A stretch of DNA of 27,709 nucleotides from Victivallales bacterium (GTDB lineage: Bacteria; Verrucomicrobiota; Lentisphaeria; Victivallales; Victivallaceae), in assembly GCA_030634125.1 (NCBI GenBank), contig DAOWBJ010000001.1, positions 1-27,709 on the forward strand, read 5' to 3'. Positions 8,011 to 15,459 of this stretch are shown here, piece by piece; position 1 is the first letter of the stretch; each line of letters starts with the position of its first letter. The notes beneath the pieces were generated by a model. That model had not been told where the DNA came from. It saw nothing but the letters and a program-made list of their open reading frames with translations, and made no database searches. The position numbers were made by a program, and so were the translations under genes.

Positions 8011-11000
8011 ATGTCAGGTGGCGCAGTATTAGGAGCATGGGATAATTCTTTAGGTCGAGACCATCGCGGATACAATTCCGCCGCCGCTACCGCTTACATA
8101 GCGCGAATAACAGGTGATTATCCCGATTACACACTGACCGACGGAGGAGAAAAAGGTGCGCGGTATTTTACACCACCGGCAAGTATTGGAGGTGCTGGGA
8201 AAGGTATTACGTTTACCGAAACCAAAGGATATGGTTATTGGGCGCCTTTGTTAATGCTAACCAATGTTTACATCAATAGAAACGCGGAAGAAAATGTCGA
8301 AGGCGGCTATGCAGGAATTAGACCAGAATTATTAGCTAATTTTGATTATAATACCGTTGACGGAACTTTGCAGCCGGTTATTGAAAAAGAAAAATGCGCG
8401 AATGACGGGAAGCCTACATTGTTGGGTCAAGTCTATTTACAAACACAAGCAACTGACGCATCAAACTATCAACGCCTGATTTATCCGATTGTTGAAATGA
8501 TCGCGGATCACACAGGCGAAGATTCAATTCATTCAACAGCAGTTTATGGCACTTACGATGGCGGATTGGACCGGCGCATAAACGCCGGGATGCATACTTT
8601 TTGGTGGGTAAAGCAACGCGAGAATTCCAAATGGAATATAGCTTGGAATCAACGAGAAAGCGATCAAGACGATACCGGATACGGGTTCGAATGCCATTTA
8701 GGAGACGCAGAAGGCACACCAACAATATTAAACGAGTCAACTGAAAATCCATCCGACATAATAGAAGGCACCGCGGCAGACGAAAGAGAAGATCATACTA
8801 CGCTGGCATATTGCAGTTGGTTAAAATACGGACATCATCATCCCGGACACAGCAAGAACGATAAACACAAATACGGCGAAAATTCTGACGGAGAATCAAT
8901 CAACGCGAATCATATCTGGATGAAATCGTTCTTTTACTATAATCAGCAATTAGACGCGCCACTGGATTATGAACCGGTTTACAATCCACGCCCGGGACCA
9001 TTGCCAAATCGAGTGCGCGTTCATTTCCAGACAGATCCAGACAGAAAACACGATTTCGAACTCGGAGCGCGACAAGACATTCATTATTGGTGGGCGGAAG
9101 CCGTTTTTGACCCGCCAACTTGGACTCCGCCTACAAGAATCAACGGCGTTCCGCCAGAGGAGCCAATTGATACGGGTTATGTTCCCGTCAGTGTAGACGA
9201 CACTAATGTTTATGAAACATCAAGGGGTGGAAAATATACAACCTCACATCAAAGGAATACAAAAAGAGTATTGAAGATAAAAGAAGCGAATTCACCTTTC
9301 CAAATTGGTTCGCCTGGCTTTGTAGCGCGCGCAGAAACCAAAACGCAGGATGGTCAAGAATATGGTGGTGAATGGGGTCCAACTGAAAATAAAGAAACAA
9401 GTTACGAAACTTGGGATCCAAAAGAATATGAATATGGCACACCAATCGGGCGAATACCAGAAAATTCAGGATACAACCATATTTACCCATTGGCACAAGA
9501 AGAAGTGAAAGAGCAAAAATATGTTTTATCTCCGATTATAGCGCACATGAATTTCATAGGTAAAATAGATGCACAAAAAGAATGGGGTTATAGCGAACAA
9601 ACCGAAAACTCTAATTTTGATGGTGGAACAGCTAACGGCGGCGTATGGATTACTCCGCCAGAATTTACTTACAAAGTTCCAGATTCCGGAACATATTCAG
9701 ATACTTTTTTCGGTTTTCATCACTCGATGAGTTTTGGCTGGGGCGCTGTTGATAATGACAATATAAATAATGACGGAGCGATATTTTCGCTTTCTGGATC
9801 ATCAGGAAGTTACGATCTTAATTTAGATTTTTACAACGCGACTCCAGCTTCTAGCGCGGGCGTATTTAATGTAAACGGTTACATATCCGCGACTGAAGTC
9901 GGTGGTGCTGGCGGTTTTTGGCTACCAGACGACACACAAATAGGATTTGGGAACACAGCAGCAACCCCAGACGCAAGCATTTACTGGCAATCGGCGAATA
10001 ATAGATTGCGCATGACCGCGGACAGAATTTATGTTGATGAAACTCAAACAAGCACCATAGCATCATATAACCTACAAGAAGCAATATTCAGAATAAATCC
10101 TGGTGCTAACACAGCACGTCAGTATTTTGCTGGGAAGGATACTTTATTTCTTCACAGTGTAAATAATTATACGTCTTTTTCTGGTGCAAGATATATAGCA
10201 GCACACAATTATAGTACTGGCACGGTTTCAAATTTATTTGGATTATTCAACCAGGCGTATAATGTTTCAAGTGGACAAGTGAATCTATTGGTAGCGGGTG
10301 ATTATGATGCAAGAAGTACACAATCAGGTACTGCAATCACCATGATCGCCGGTCAATTTAAGGCATACGCACAGCATTCCGCTGACGTTACAATCGGATA
10401 CGGTCTTAAAATCTTGGGCGGTAATTATGGCACAGGCAATTACACGCAATATAATGGAATACGATTAATGACACCTGTGAACGTCGGGGGCGGCGCACTT
10501 GGGACAGCCGTCCAGCTTTATATTGAGGATGGAACAGCAGCCGGTACTAATTACGCGATTTATGTTGCTGGAGGAGAATGCTTGTTTAACGCAAGTGGAA
10601 ATCAGGTTGATTTTGGGATTAATTCTGACACCGTAACAATTCTGAAAGTTGACGGAACCAATAATTTAATCGCTTTTGGTGATACAGGTGGCGCAAACTA
10701 CATGACCATCAATGACACAGGAAAATTGCAGCCTTTTGGAACCGCAAATTATTTGTCAACAACAGGGAATCCGGGAATCACCGAAAATGGGACAGATGTG
10801 CAGCAATATGATTTGACAGTAGAAAACGGATTAATCGTTGCTTTTACTGAAAAAGAAGCCGTTAGCGATGTCAGAGTTATTAATGCAAACCAAACAATGT
10901 TAATTACTGACCAAATTGTCGAATGCACAAACGCAATAACATATACATTATTGGCAGTTGCCGCTGCGGGAGTTGGGAAAGTTGTAACAATAAAAAACTT

Positions 11001-11130
11001 CGACTCTGTGAACTCGATGACAGTTACTGGTAATGGTGTTGAAACAATAGATGACGATTTAAGTCAAACCCTTGCTCCTTATGAGGCATTAAAGATATAT
11101 GCAAACAGCACAAAATGGGGGTCAATATAA
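8011..11130 (+). CDS. Large tail fibre or surface protein
   Basis: A 1039-residue protein, the longest in the window. The N-terminal half (1 to about 540) is aromatic-rich with repeated acidic/polar stretches and no family I recognise. Around residues 640-665 a fibre-type segment appears (QIGFGNTAATPDASIYWQS), typical of the repeated shafts of phage fibres. Around 932-948 YDLTVENGLIVAFTEKE matches a motif common in phage tail proteins. The last 80 residues contain NANQTMLITDQIVECTNAIT, then VTIKNF, MTVTGNG and ETIDDDLSQTL, a beta C-terminal module widespread on environmental-phage surface proteins. It probably mediates host contact. The stop (TAA 11128-11130) overlaps the next ATG. Confidence 0.8.
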   Translation: MSGGAVLGAWDNSLGRDHRGYNSAAATAYIARITGDYPDYTLTDGGEKGARYFTPPASIGGAGKGITFTETKGYGYWAPLLMLTNVYINRNAEENVEGGYAGIRPELLANFDYNTVDGTLQPVIEKEKCANDGKPTLLGQVYLQTQATDASNYQRLIYPIVEMIADHTGEDSIHSTAVYGTYDGGLDRRINAGMHTFWWVKQRENSKWNIAWNQRESDQDDTGYGFECHLGDAEGTPTILNESTENPSDIIEGTAADEREDHTTLAYCSWLKYGHHHPGHSKNDKHKYGENSDGESINANHIWMKSFFYYNQQLDAPLDYEPVYNPRPGPLPNRVRVHFQTDPDRKHDFELGARQDIHYWWAEAVFDPPTWTPPTRINGVPPEEPIDTGYVPVSVDDTNVYETSRGGKYTTSHQRNTKRVLKIKEANSPFQIGSPGFVARAETKTQDGQEYGGEWGPTENKETSYETWDPKEYEYGTPIGRIPENSGYNHIYPLAQEEVKEQKYVLSPIIAHMNFIGKIDAQKEWGYSEQTENSNFDGGTANGGVWITPPEFTYKVPDSGTYSDTFFGFHHSMSFGWGAVDNDNINNDGAIFSLSGSSGSYDLNLDFYNATPASSAGVFNVNGYISATEVGGAGGFWLPDDTQIGFGNTAATPDASIYWQSANNRLRMTADRIYVDETQTSTIASYNLQEAIFRINPGANTARQYFAGKDTLFLHSVNNYTSFSGARYIAAHNYSTGTVSNLFGLFNQAYNVSSGQVNLLVAGDYDARSTQSGTAITMIAGQFKAYAQHSADVTIGYGLKILGGNYGTGNYTQYNGIRLMTPVNVGGGALGTAVQLYIEDGTAAGTNYAIYVAGGECLFNASGNQVDFGINSDTVTILKVDGTNNLIAFGDTGGANYMTINDTGKLQPFGTANYLSTTGNPGITENGTDVQQYDLTVENGLIVAFTEKEAVSDVRVINANQTMLITDQIVECTNAITYTLLAVAAAGVGKVVTIKNFDSVNSMTVTGNGVETIDDDLSQTLAPYEALKIYANSTKWGSI

Positions 11131-11906
11131 TGAGTCAATTTAATGTTATGCGCGGTGAATATGAATCAGATTTGTTCGATTATATAAAAATTGACAAAAC
11201 AACAAACACTTTACAAACAATTGAATATCCTCACCATGAGATTCATTCAGGAAATCATTATTATCTTGAAGGATATATAACTTTAGGAGTAGGTGGGAAT
11301 TTGTTCGTAAAACTTGTAACACCAAATACTGCAAAATGGGGACATTTTGTTTGGGAATTGCATTCAAGCGGTATTTTAACGACAACACTTGAGGAAGATG
11401 CAACAGGCGGCATGGCTGGAGGGTTAAGACCAACAATTCACGCAAACAACAGGAATATAGATTGCTGGACTGGATTTCACACTGGCGGCGCACACGCAAC
11501 AATTTTAACAGATGCAACAAAGGCGTGGACGATTGATGCGCTTATTGGGTATCAAGTGTTTAATACAAAAGATGGATCATCGGGAATAATTGTCTCGAAT
11601 ACACCGACAACTGCAACTGTAATCGCGTTAGTTGGTGGCACAGCAAATCAATGGGCGTTAAATGATAATTATGAAATAAACAAATCAGGCTTTGTGATTA
11701 CATCTGGAGTAACTGTGAATACTGGACATACTCAAATATTAAGCAACACAAGTTTTGGTACGAAGTCAGCAGGCGGAATATCATCAAGGATTGAAGAAAT
11801 AATTCTAAAACAAAATACTGTATATTTAAGAAGCTTTGCATCAGGCACAGCAGCTAATATAGTCGGTTTTAAAGCAAGTTGGTACGAACATACAGACAAA
11901 CATTGA
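11130..11906 (+). CDS. Virion surface protein of the HEIHSG-type family
   Basis: A 258-residue protein. I chose the ATG at 11130, which overlaps the fibre stop (taATG) and has GGGGG about 8 nt upstream, over an in-frame ATG at 11115 that would extend 16 bases into the fibre gene. Near residues 30-43 it has HHEIHSGNHYYLEGY, followed by FVKLVTPNTAKWGHFVWELHSSG, and it ends with ILKQNTVYL and FKASWYEH. This set of motifs marks a structural-protein family frequent in tailed phages from soil, sediment and water. Its exact role is uncertain; location next to the fibre suggests a fibre, fibre cap or decoration protein. A Gly/Thr-rich middle (about 110-190) probably forms an inserted beta domain. Confidence 0.75.
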   Translation: MSQFNVMRGEYESDLFDYIKIDKTTNTLQTIEYPHHEIHSGNHYYLEGYITLGVGGNLFVKLVTPNTAKWGHFVWELHSSGILTTTLEEDATGGMAGGLRPTIHANNRNIDCWTGFHTGGAHATILTDATKAWTIDALIGYQVFNTKDGSSGIIVSNTPTTATVIALVGGTANQWALNDNYEINKSGFVITSGVTVNTGHTQILSNTSFGTKSAGGISSRIEEIILKQNTVYLRSFASGTAANIVGFKASWYEHTDKH

Positions 11907-11926
11907 TATAAGGATGAGGAGAAAAC

Positions 11927-12325
11927 ATGAGCGACGAACAAAAAGGACTGACATCTGAAGAAACCCAAAGATTAAGCTCAGGGAATCTTCAAGAGCGAGC
12001 AATCGGACATTTGCTGAATAATTCCGAACGCACAGCACAGGAAATATCTGAAATAAAAACAGATATTTCAGAGATCAAGCAATCGAATATAAAATCTATA
12101 AATAAAAGCGATAATTTAGAGATTCGCACTCACAGAATAGAAAAGAACGTTATGGAAATGAAAGCGAATTATGAAAATAGCGCGGTAAAAAAACTTGCTG
12201 AGTTCATCGAGAATGGAAAGAGGTTTATTTTGACCGGGAAAAAATTGTGGCTTTTTGCTGGTGCGCTCATCGCTCTTATCTCAGGTATTACAATTGCAGT
12301 ATTATATATCAAAGACATTCTTTAA
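11927..12325 (+). CDS. XhlA-like coiled-coil membrane protein (holin-associated)
   Basis: A 132-residue protein. Residues 30-85 form a heptad-like coiled coil with regular Ile and Leu (AQEISEIKTDISEIKQSNIK). A single C-terminal transmembrane helix lies at about 107-127 (LWLFAGALIALISGITIAVL) with Lys before and after it. This matches the XhlA/haemolysin-type proteins that act with holins in phage and prophage lysis cassettes, where the coiled coil is exposed and the C-terminus anchors in the membrane. It is directly followed by a holin-like gene, which strengthens the assignment. AGGAGAAAAC precedes the ATG. Confidence 0.7.
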   Translation: MSDEQKGLTSEETQRLSSGNLQERAIGHLLNNSERTAQEISEIKTDISEIKQSNIKSINKSDNLEIRTHRIEKNVMEMKANYENSAVKKLAEFIENGKRFILTGKKLWLFAGALIALISGITIAVLYIKDIL

Positions 12326-12336
12326 CAGGAGGATTT

Positions 12337-12888
12337 ATGTCAACAAAATGGTATCATTGGTTAATTAGCGTTGTGGTTTGTATCAGCGGAATCATGGCTG
12401 TGTCAGTAGATATTCCGCCAGAAATGCAAACAATTCTTGTCGCAATTTCCGCGTTTATACTCGGGATAATGAAAACTAAACTTCCGACATTGCCGCCGGT
12501 CGTTGTCGATATCCTGACCGTCGGGATTACAACACTGATCCGGTATTTCAAGAAGAAGAACCGCCCACCGCAGTATTGTCTATTATTTCTATTATTCGTT
12601 CCTTTATTATTATTCGGATGCTCTGTAAATCTGTATGCTGAAAAAATGTCGAAAATCGCTGTTCAGGACTGCCAATCATTATTTTTAGATAGATTACCTG
12701 GCATGGTCCCGAAACCGTTTACACAAAATGAAATAGAACTATATTTAACAGGATTCATGCGCGCGAATAAAGTCAGTCAGGCAGATTCGCTTGAAATCAT
12801 CAAACAATTACGTGAAAACGGATACAAAGTAAACAAAAATATTCAAAATATATTAATGAATTATGGGATAGAATTATTACCGGAATAG
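12337..12888 (+). CDS. Holin-like protein with internal lipoprotein-type signal (possible lysis fusion)
   Basis: A 183-residue protein; AGGAGG lies 4 nt before ATG 12337. Hydrophobic helices occur at about 8-24 and 31-46, with a weaker one at 53-69, a small-holin-like plan. Then FKKKNRPPQY (71-80) is followed by a very hydrophobic run ending in LLLFGCS (90-96). A basic stretch, hydrophobic core and LFGC lipobox together look exactly like a lipoprotein signal peptide in the middle of the chain. The remaining 88 residues are soluble and helical (NEIELYLTGFMRANKVSQAD). It may be a fused holin and lipoprotein (spanin-like) or simply a membrane protein with a third or fourth helix. No in-frame ATG, GTG or TTG with a ribosome site was seen near the lipobox to make it a separate gene. 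Confidence 0.6.
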   Translation: MSTKWYHWLISVVVCISGIMAVSVDIPPEMQTILVAISAFILGIMKTKLPTLPPVVVDILTVGITTLIRYFKKKNRPPQYCLLFLLFVPLLLFGCSVNLYAEKMSKIAVQDCQSLFLDRLPGMVPKPFTQNEIELYLTGFMRANKVSQADSLEIIKQLRENGYKVNKNIQNILMNYGIELLPE

Positions 12889-12896
12889 GAGAAAAA

Positions 12897-13112
12897 ATGG
12901 ACTCAAAATTTAATTTAGATGACATAATAACAGCCGCGAAAGACTCGCAGCTGTGTAGCCCGGAATGGCTTGATTTTTTATTGGAGAAAGCCGAAAACTG
13001 TAAAACGAACCGGGAATTTCTATTACTCGAAGTACATTTCGAATCAGAACTCAAGGAAATCGGAAATAAAATGTTCTGGAATTTCCTCAAAGTCCTGCTA
13101 AAACTACTATGA
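12897..13112 (+). CDS. Hypothetical small helical protein at end of the late operon
   Basis: A 71-residue, helical, acidic protein with two cysteines (C20 and C34) and a hydrophobic C-terminal helix (MFWNFLKVLLKLL) that could touch a membrane. AGGAGAAAAA lies just before the ATG. Its TGA stop at 13110-13112 overlaps the stop of the convergent minus-strand gene by 6 bp. As the last gene of the late block, after lysis-like genes, it may be part of the lysis cassette, but I recognise no family. Confidence 0.65.
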   Translation: MDSKFNLDDIITAAKDSQLCSPEWLDFLLEKAENCKTNREFLLLEVHFESELKEIGNKMFWNFLKVLLKLL

Positions 13113-13337
13113 TTCGCGAAAACTGATTAAAAATTCTCCAGTGTCTCTAAAACGTTTTAATTCGATATCTCGTTTATACTCGAATTTTACCATTTCATCA
13201 ATTTGAAGTTTATTTAATCCTGAATGTATCGTTTCAGCAATAATATTCCATGCTAACATAACTTCGGGGTTTCCCTGTTTTTCTGCGAACTGAGCTTGAT
13301 ATTCAGCATATCTTTTCAACATATTTATATCAATCAT
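13107..13337 (-). CDS. Hypothetical small protein, last gene of the minus-strand operon
   Basis: A 76-residue helical protein starting MIDINMLKRYAEYQAQFAE. GGAG lies about 8 nt before the ATG at 13337. It contains no cysteine or membrane segment. It closes the minus-strand operon and its stop overlaps the convergent late gene by 6 bp. I do not recognise it; coding is supported by the ribosome binding site, the tight packing and the absence of a competing frame. Confidence 0.65.
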   Translation of the reverse strand: MIDINMLKRYAEYQAQFAEKQGNPEVMLAWNIIAETIHSGLNKLQIDEMVKFEYKRDIELKRFRDTGEFLISFRES

Positions 13338-13367
13338 TACTAATTCTCCAATAAATCAACATTTTTC

Positions 13368-13405
13368 CTATTTGTTGCTGTATTTCAATAATTCTGAACC
13401 TAAAA
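13368..13405 (-). pseudogene. Remnant of the 3' end of an HTH (excisionase-like) gene
   Basis: On the minus strand this stretch reads L-G-S-E-L-L-K-Y-S-N-K-stop in one frame, the same as the last 11 residues of the HTH protein encoded at 13788-13958. The DNA is 34/35 identical to 13791-13825. No start or HTH core is attached, so it is a truncated leftover of duplication or recombination rather than a gene. Similarity fades immediately upstream of the 35 bp. Confidence 0.7.
13371..13405. repeat. 35-bp direct repeat, copy 1
   Basis: 34 of 35 bases match 13791-13825; the only difference is g/a near the left end. Copy 2 is the coding 3' end of the HTH gene, while copy 1 lies beyond the end of a different small gene. 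The 420-bp spacing holds two small genes, so recombination between the copies could delete or reshuffle them. Confidence 0.9.
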
Positions 13406-13573
13406 TCTCGGTTTTACATAAAATCCAACTGTTTTAAGCGGTTTCCCAATTTGTGGAAATTCTTCAAATATTGGGAACACATCCATTGGCGGTGGAACTA
13501 ATCCTTTTATGATGTATTCATTTTCTCTGCGCTTTTTTTCTGCTTTAGCGGCTTCAATCATCTTTTCACTCAT
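13400..13573 (-). CDS. Small hypothetical protein (57 aa) ending inside a duplicated sequence
   Basis: A 57-residue frame beginning MSEKMIEAAKAEKKRRENEY and ending VGFYVKPRF. Its ATG (13573) overlaps the stop of the upstream gene (ATGAGTGA), with AGGA just before, so it is translationally coupled. A charged N-terminal helix is followed by a Pro-rich segment (LVPPPMDVFPIFEEFP). Its TAG stop (13400-13402) falls within a 35-bp copy of the 3' end of the HTH gene at 13788-13958. The end of this gene may therefore have been set by that duplication. The function is unknown. Confidence 0.6.
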   Translation of the reverse strand: MSEKMIEAAKAEKKRRENEYIIKGLVPPPMDVFPIFEEFPQIGKPLKTVGFYVKPRF

Positions 13574-13778
13574 CATTCCTCACTTTCTGTGTTATTTTCT
13601 GCATATCATTTATAATGTCTAATTCAGCCCTTTTGAATATTGCCATTTGTTCATATTTCTTATTGTGTTTATCAAAATGATATTTCCACGCATCAGTGTT
13701 TTCTTTCATATACTTGCTTCGTGTTTCGCTAAGTTCTTTAAGTTGATTCGATAATTCTTGTAGTGCGTTTTTAGACAT
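13566..13778 (-). CDS. Hypothetical coiled-coil protein (70 aa)
   Basis: A 70-residue, highly charged helical protein starting MSKNALQELSNQLKELSETR, with the look of a continuous coiled coil. A perfect AAGGAGGAACC site precedes the ATG at 13778. It is downstream of the HTH gene and translationally coupled to the 57-residue gene below. The function is unknown; small coiled coils in such operons are often regulators or inhibitors, but nothing here proves that. Confidence 0.7.
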   Translation of the reverse strand: MSKNALQELSNQLKELSETRSKYMKENTDAWKYHFDKHNKKYEQMAIFKRAELDIINDMQKITQKVRNDE

Positions 13779-13787
13779 GGTTCCTCC

Positions 13788-13958
13788 TTATTTATTGCTG
13801 TATTTCAATAATTCTGAACCTAAAACGCGTACTTTGTGTAAACCGCGAATCCTTTTCAGTTGACCGCTGGATATTCTCACCCGCACGGACGTTTCACTTA
13901 TTTTAAGTATCTTCGCACACCCTTCTAACGTGTAAACCTTGTTCTCGATTATTTCCAT
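13788..13958 (-). CDS. Excisionase/MerR-like helix-turn-helix DNA-binding protein
   Basis: A 56-residue frame, easy to overlook because of its size. It reads VYTLEGCAKILKISETSVRV followed by RISSGQLKRIRGLHKVRVLG and ends SELLKYSNK. This is the standard layout of the HTH_17/excisionase family: 'YTLEEAAKIL..S..TVR..I..G.L.....G....I...EL..'. The first helix pair and recognition helix lie at residues 9-29, the wing at about 32-46 (GQLKRIRGLHKVRVL) and a final helix at 48-54. GGGGTGAT lies just upstream of the ATG. Such proteins act as excisionases, small repressors or activators, and this is the only recognisable DNA-binding regulator in the window. It is a candidate binder of the repeats at 16654-16746 or the operators near 16.9 kb; that link is inference. 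Confidence 0.8.
   Translation of the reverse strand: MEIIENKVYTLEGCAKILKISETSVRVRISSGQLKRIRGLHKVRVLGSELLKYSNK
13791..13825. repeat. 35-bp direct repeat, copy 2 (3' end of the HTH gene)
   Basis: This copy is coding: it is the 3' end of the HTH gene. It matches 13371-13405 at 34 of 35 positions. Confidence 0.9.
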
Positions 13959-14015
13959 ATATCACCCCACACTTTAGTATTAAAACACGGTTAAAACTCG
14001 CACCTGCGCAAAGTC

Positions 14016-14348
14016 TCAGCGTCGGTATTCGCGCGGATATTTCATTCTCAACGTATCAACGTTCGCGAATAAAATCGTAAGGATTTTTTCATAATTTTCC
14101 ATAAGAGATTCTAAGAAGGTATCCTGGTTGATAAAAATATCAGGCAGAAATTCGTTCCCTTCGAGTTCTTCCGTAGAAATACCGGAAAGGGCTTGGAAAA
14201 TATCAGTTTTTATACTCGACATTCTCGTATCAAGAGAAACATCGGCGTCAATCATCGCTTGATGCGCATCCGCAAGCAATATTTTGTCTTTTTCAAAGAA
14301 TCTACCATCAGATGTTTGAAAACCGTCTACTCTTTTAATTTCAGTCAT
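14016..14348 (-). CDS. Conserved-looking phage hypothetical protein (110 aa)
   Basis: A 110-residue protein starting MTEIKRVDGFQTSDGRFFEK. The N-terminal 'FQTSDGRFFEDK.EA..H' phrase is one I have seen in many phage hypothetical proteins without known function. The rest is acidic and helical (FQALSGISTEELEG, SLMENYEKILTILFANVD). GAGGAG lies 8 nt before ATG 14348. It is followed 57 bases later by the HTH gene. No function can be assigned. Confidence 0.75.
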   Translation of the reverse strand: MTEIKRVDGFQTSDGRFFEKDKILLADAHQAMIDADVSLDTRMSSIKTDIFQALSGISTEELEGNEFLPDIFINQDTFLESLMENYEKILTILFANVDTLRMKYPREYRR

Positions 14349-14360
14349 TGTTTAATCTCC

Positions 14361-14630
14361 TCAATGTTTTGTTTTTTTGTTTAGTTCTTCCCATTTTCTT
14401 AAGCAATCACGGCGACGTTTTGATGCATCGTCATATTCCTTAGTGAGTGTTTTATTCCCAGCATTGAGATTTTCACAAATCAAAGCCGCATCGAGATATT
14501 CGGACCATGCGGTAGATCTTTCGCGGTCGATTTTGTCCTGGATCCTTCTTTTACGTGTAGAGTTCCGCAACACCGCATAAATCGCCAGCGCCAAGAAAAA
14601 AAACATTATCAATATATCAGCTTCACTCAT
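14361..14630 (-). CDS. Small single-TM protein with charged coiled-coil tail
   Basis: An 89-residue protein. One N-terminal transmembrane helix (ADILIMFFFLALAIYAVL, about 4-21) is followed at once by a basic cluster (RNSTRKRRIQDK) and a charged helical tail to the C-terminus. Basic residues after the helix favour a cytoplasmic tail, the opposite of an inner-membrane spanin, so a spanin role is unlikely. GAGG lies 4 nt before the ATG. It might be a membrane-located host-takeover or exclusion protein; this is only inference. Confidence 0.7.
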   Translation of the reverse strand: MSEADILIMFFFLALAIYAVLRNSTRKRRIQDKIDRERSTAWSEYLDAALICENLNAGNKTLTKEYDDASKRRRDCLRKWEELNKKTKH

Positions 14631-14658
14631 AAATCCTCGCTTTCTTCATCGTTTTTTA

Positions 14659-14919
14659 TTATGTGCCAACATTTTCGATGTTTTTTAGTATTTTCTCTAG
14701 TTCTTCAGCTTTTGCTTTGACTGCCCGCATAAATGCGTTTACATCTTCCTCATAGCTTGTGTCTGGATCATAATATTCTATATCAAATAATCTGTTAAGT
14801 TTCTTTGCTATTTCTTCGCAGAAAATCATGTCGTATATTAATGACCACTCTGCCCCGCTGTCCCAGATTGCTTTTGCTTCGTTGTAGATGCTAAGAAATT
14901 TATTAATTTTATTCTTCAT
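14659..14919 (-). CDS. Hypothetical helical acidic protein (86 aa)
   Basis: An 86-residue all-helical protein, MKNKINKFLSIYNEAKAIWD at the start and a Lys/Glu-rich helix at the end (AKAEELEKILKNIENVG). An AAGGCGGGAACG ribosome site precedes ATG 14919. Just upstream of that site lies a short UNCG-type hairpin (14935-14944) also seen before the next gene to the right. I recognise no family. Confidence 0.65.
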   Translation of the reverse strand: MKNKINKFLSIYNEAKAIWDSGAEWSLIYDMIFCEEIAKKLNRLFDIEYYDPDTSYEEDVNAFMRAVKAKAEELEKILKNIENVGT

Positions 14920-14934
14920 CGTTCCCGCCTTTCC

Positions 14935-14944
14935 GCCCGCAGGC
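14935..14944 (-). other. Intercistronic UNCG tetraloop hairpin, copy 1
   Basis: On the minus-strand transcript this reads GCC-UGCG-GGC, a 3-bp GC stem closing a UNCG-type tetraloop. It sits between a stop codon and the ribosome binding site of the 14659-14919 gene. A sister copy at 15205-15214 keeps the stem and the UNCG class with a changed loop base. It may tune translation or RNA stability. Confidence 0.5.
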
Positions 14945-14955
14945 TGTTAATATTA

Positions 14956-15189
14956 TTAAAACGCCCTTGAACAAACAGATTTAATACATTTTTTGCATTT
15001 TTCGGATGAATATAGCGAACTTACTGGATGATTTACAATGCGCATTGTTAGGAATTGTTTATATTTTCGGCAAAACCCGAGATTTTCACTTATTGCGGAT
15101 TCCCTTAAATTGGGACATCTTTTTTTTCTTGTTCGACAAAACGTAGAATCATTATTCATAATTTCTTCTGTTTTTCTCTTAGGTAACAT
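14956..15189 (-). CDS. Small Cys-rich, basic protein
   Basis: A 77-residue basic protein. Cysteines are spaced as FCRTRKKRC, GFCRKYKQF, then KCKKCIKSVC near the C-terminus (CxxC followed by C). This could bind zinc. GGGG lies 8 nt before ATG 15189, so I keep that start over an in-frame ATG ten codons later, which lacks a ribosome site. The combination of zinc-type cysteines and basic charge suggests nucleic-acid binding, but there is no family match I can name. Confidence 0.55.
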   Translation of the reverse strand: MLPKRKTEEIMNNDSTFCRTRKKRCPNLRESAISENLGFCRKYKQFLTMRIVNHPVSSLYSSEKCKKCIKSVCSRAF

Positions 15190-15204
15190 AAATTTTCCCC
15201 TTTC

Positions 15205-15214
15205 GCCCGAAGGC
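15205..15214 (-). other. Intercistronic cUUCGg tetraloop hairpin, copy 2
   Basis: The minus-strand RNA reads GCC-UUCG-GGC, the very stable C(UUCG)G tetraloop. It lies between the stop of the 15217-15459 gene and the ribosome binding site for the 14956-15189 gene. The surrounding 21 bp (15201-15221) match 14931-14951 at 19 positions. Confidence 0.55.
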
Positions 15215-15216
15215 TG

Positions 15217-15459
15217 TTAATCATCATAAATTCCGTAGGTAAAATCATTGGAAGCGAGAATATTCACCGTGATTAAATATCCGATGCACCAAATATTGAA
15301 AAAGATCCGATTGTAATATCCCTTGCTCAAACATTCGTCAACAACCAGCTGGATATCGGTATCAGGCGCGAAAGAGTGAACATTCCCGAACTGGTCCGTA
15401 AAAGAATACCTGACAATAGAATAATCCTTCAAAACCGCCTTAATTACGTCTAATCGCAC
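15217..15459 (-). CDS. Hypothetical small protein starting at GTG
   Basis: An 80-residue protein starting at GTG 15459 (MRLDVIKAVLKDYS...), with AGGAGG about 8 nt upstream inside the end of the preceding gene; the genes overlap by 10 bp. A hydrophobic segment (IFFNIWCIGYLITVNIL, about 52-68) could be a membrane helix or a buried core strand. The N-terminal 40 residues look alpha/beta. The family is unknown. Confidence 0.65.
   Translation of the reverse strand: MRLDVIKAVLKDYSIVRYSFTDQFGNVHSFAPDTDIQLVVDECLSKGYYNRIFFNIWCIGYLITVNILASNDFTYGIYDD

Noticed and set aside
8011..11130. Diversity-generating retroelement target in the fibre
   Set aside because: No reverse transcriptase gene or template-repeat copy of the fibre's end was seen in the window.
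11115..11130. Upstream start for the 11130 gene at ATG 11115
   Set aside because: It would begin inside the fibre gene and lacks a ribosome site, while ATG 11130 has GGGGG upstream and overlaps the fibre stop.
14361..14630. Inner-membrane spanin (Rz-like)
   Set aside because: The basic cluster directly after the transmembrane helix predicts a cytoplasmic tail, the wrong topology for a spanin, and the gene is not next to the lysis-like genes.
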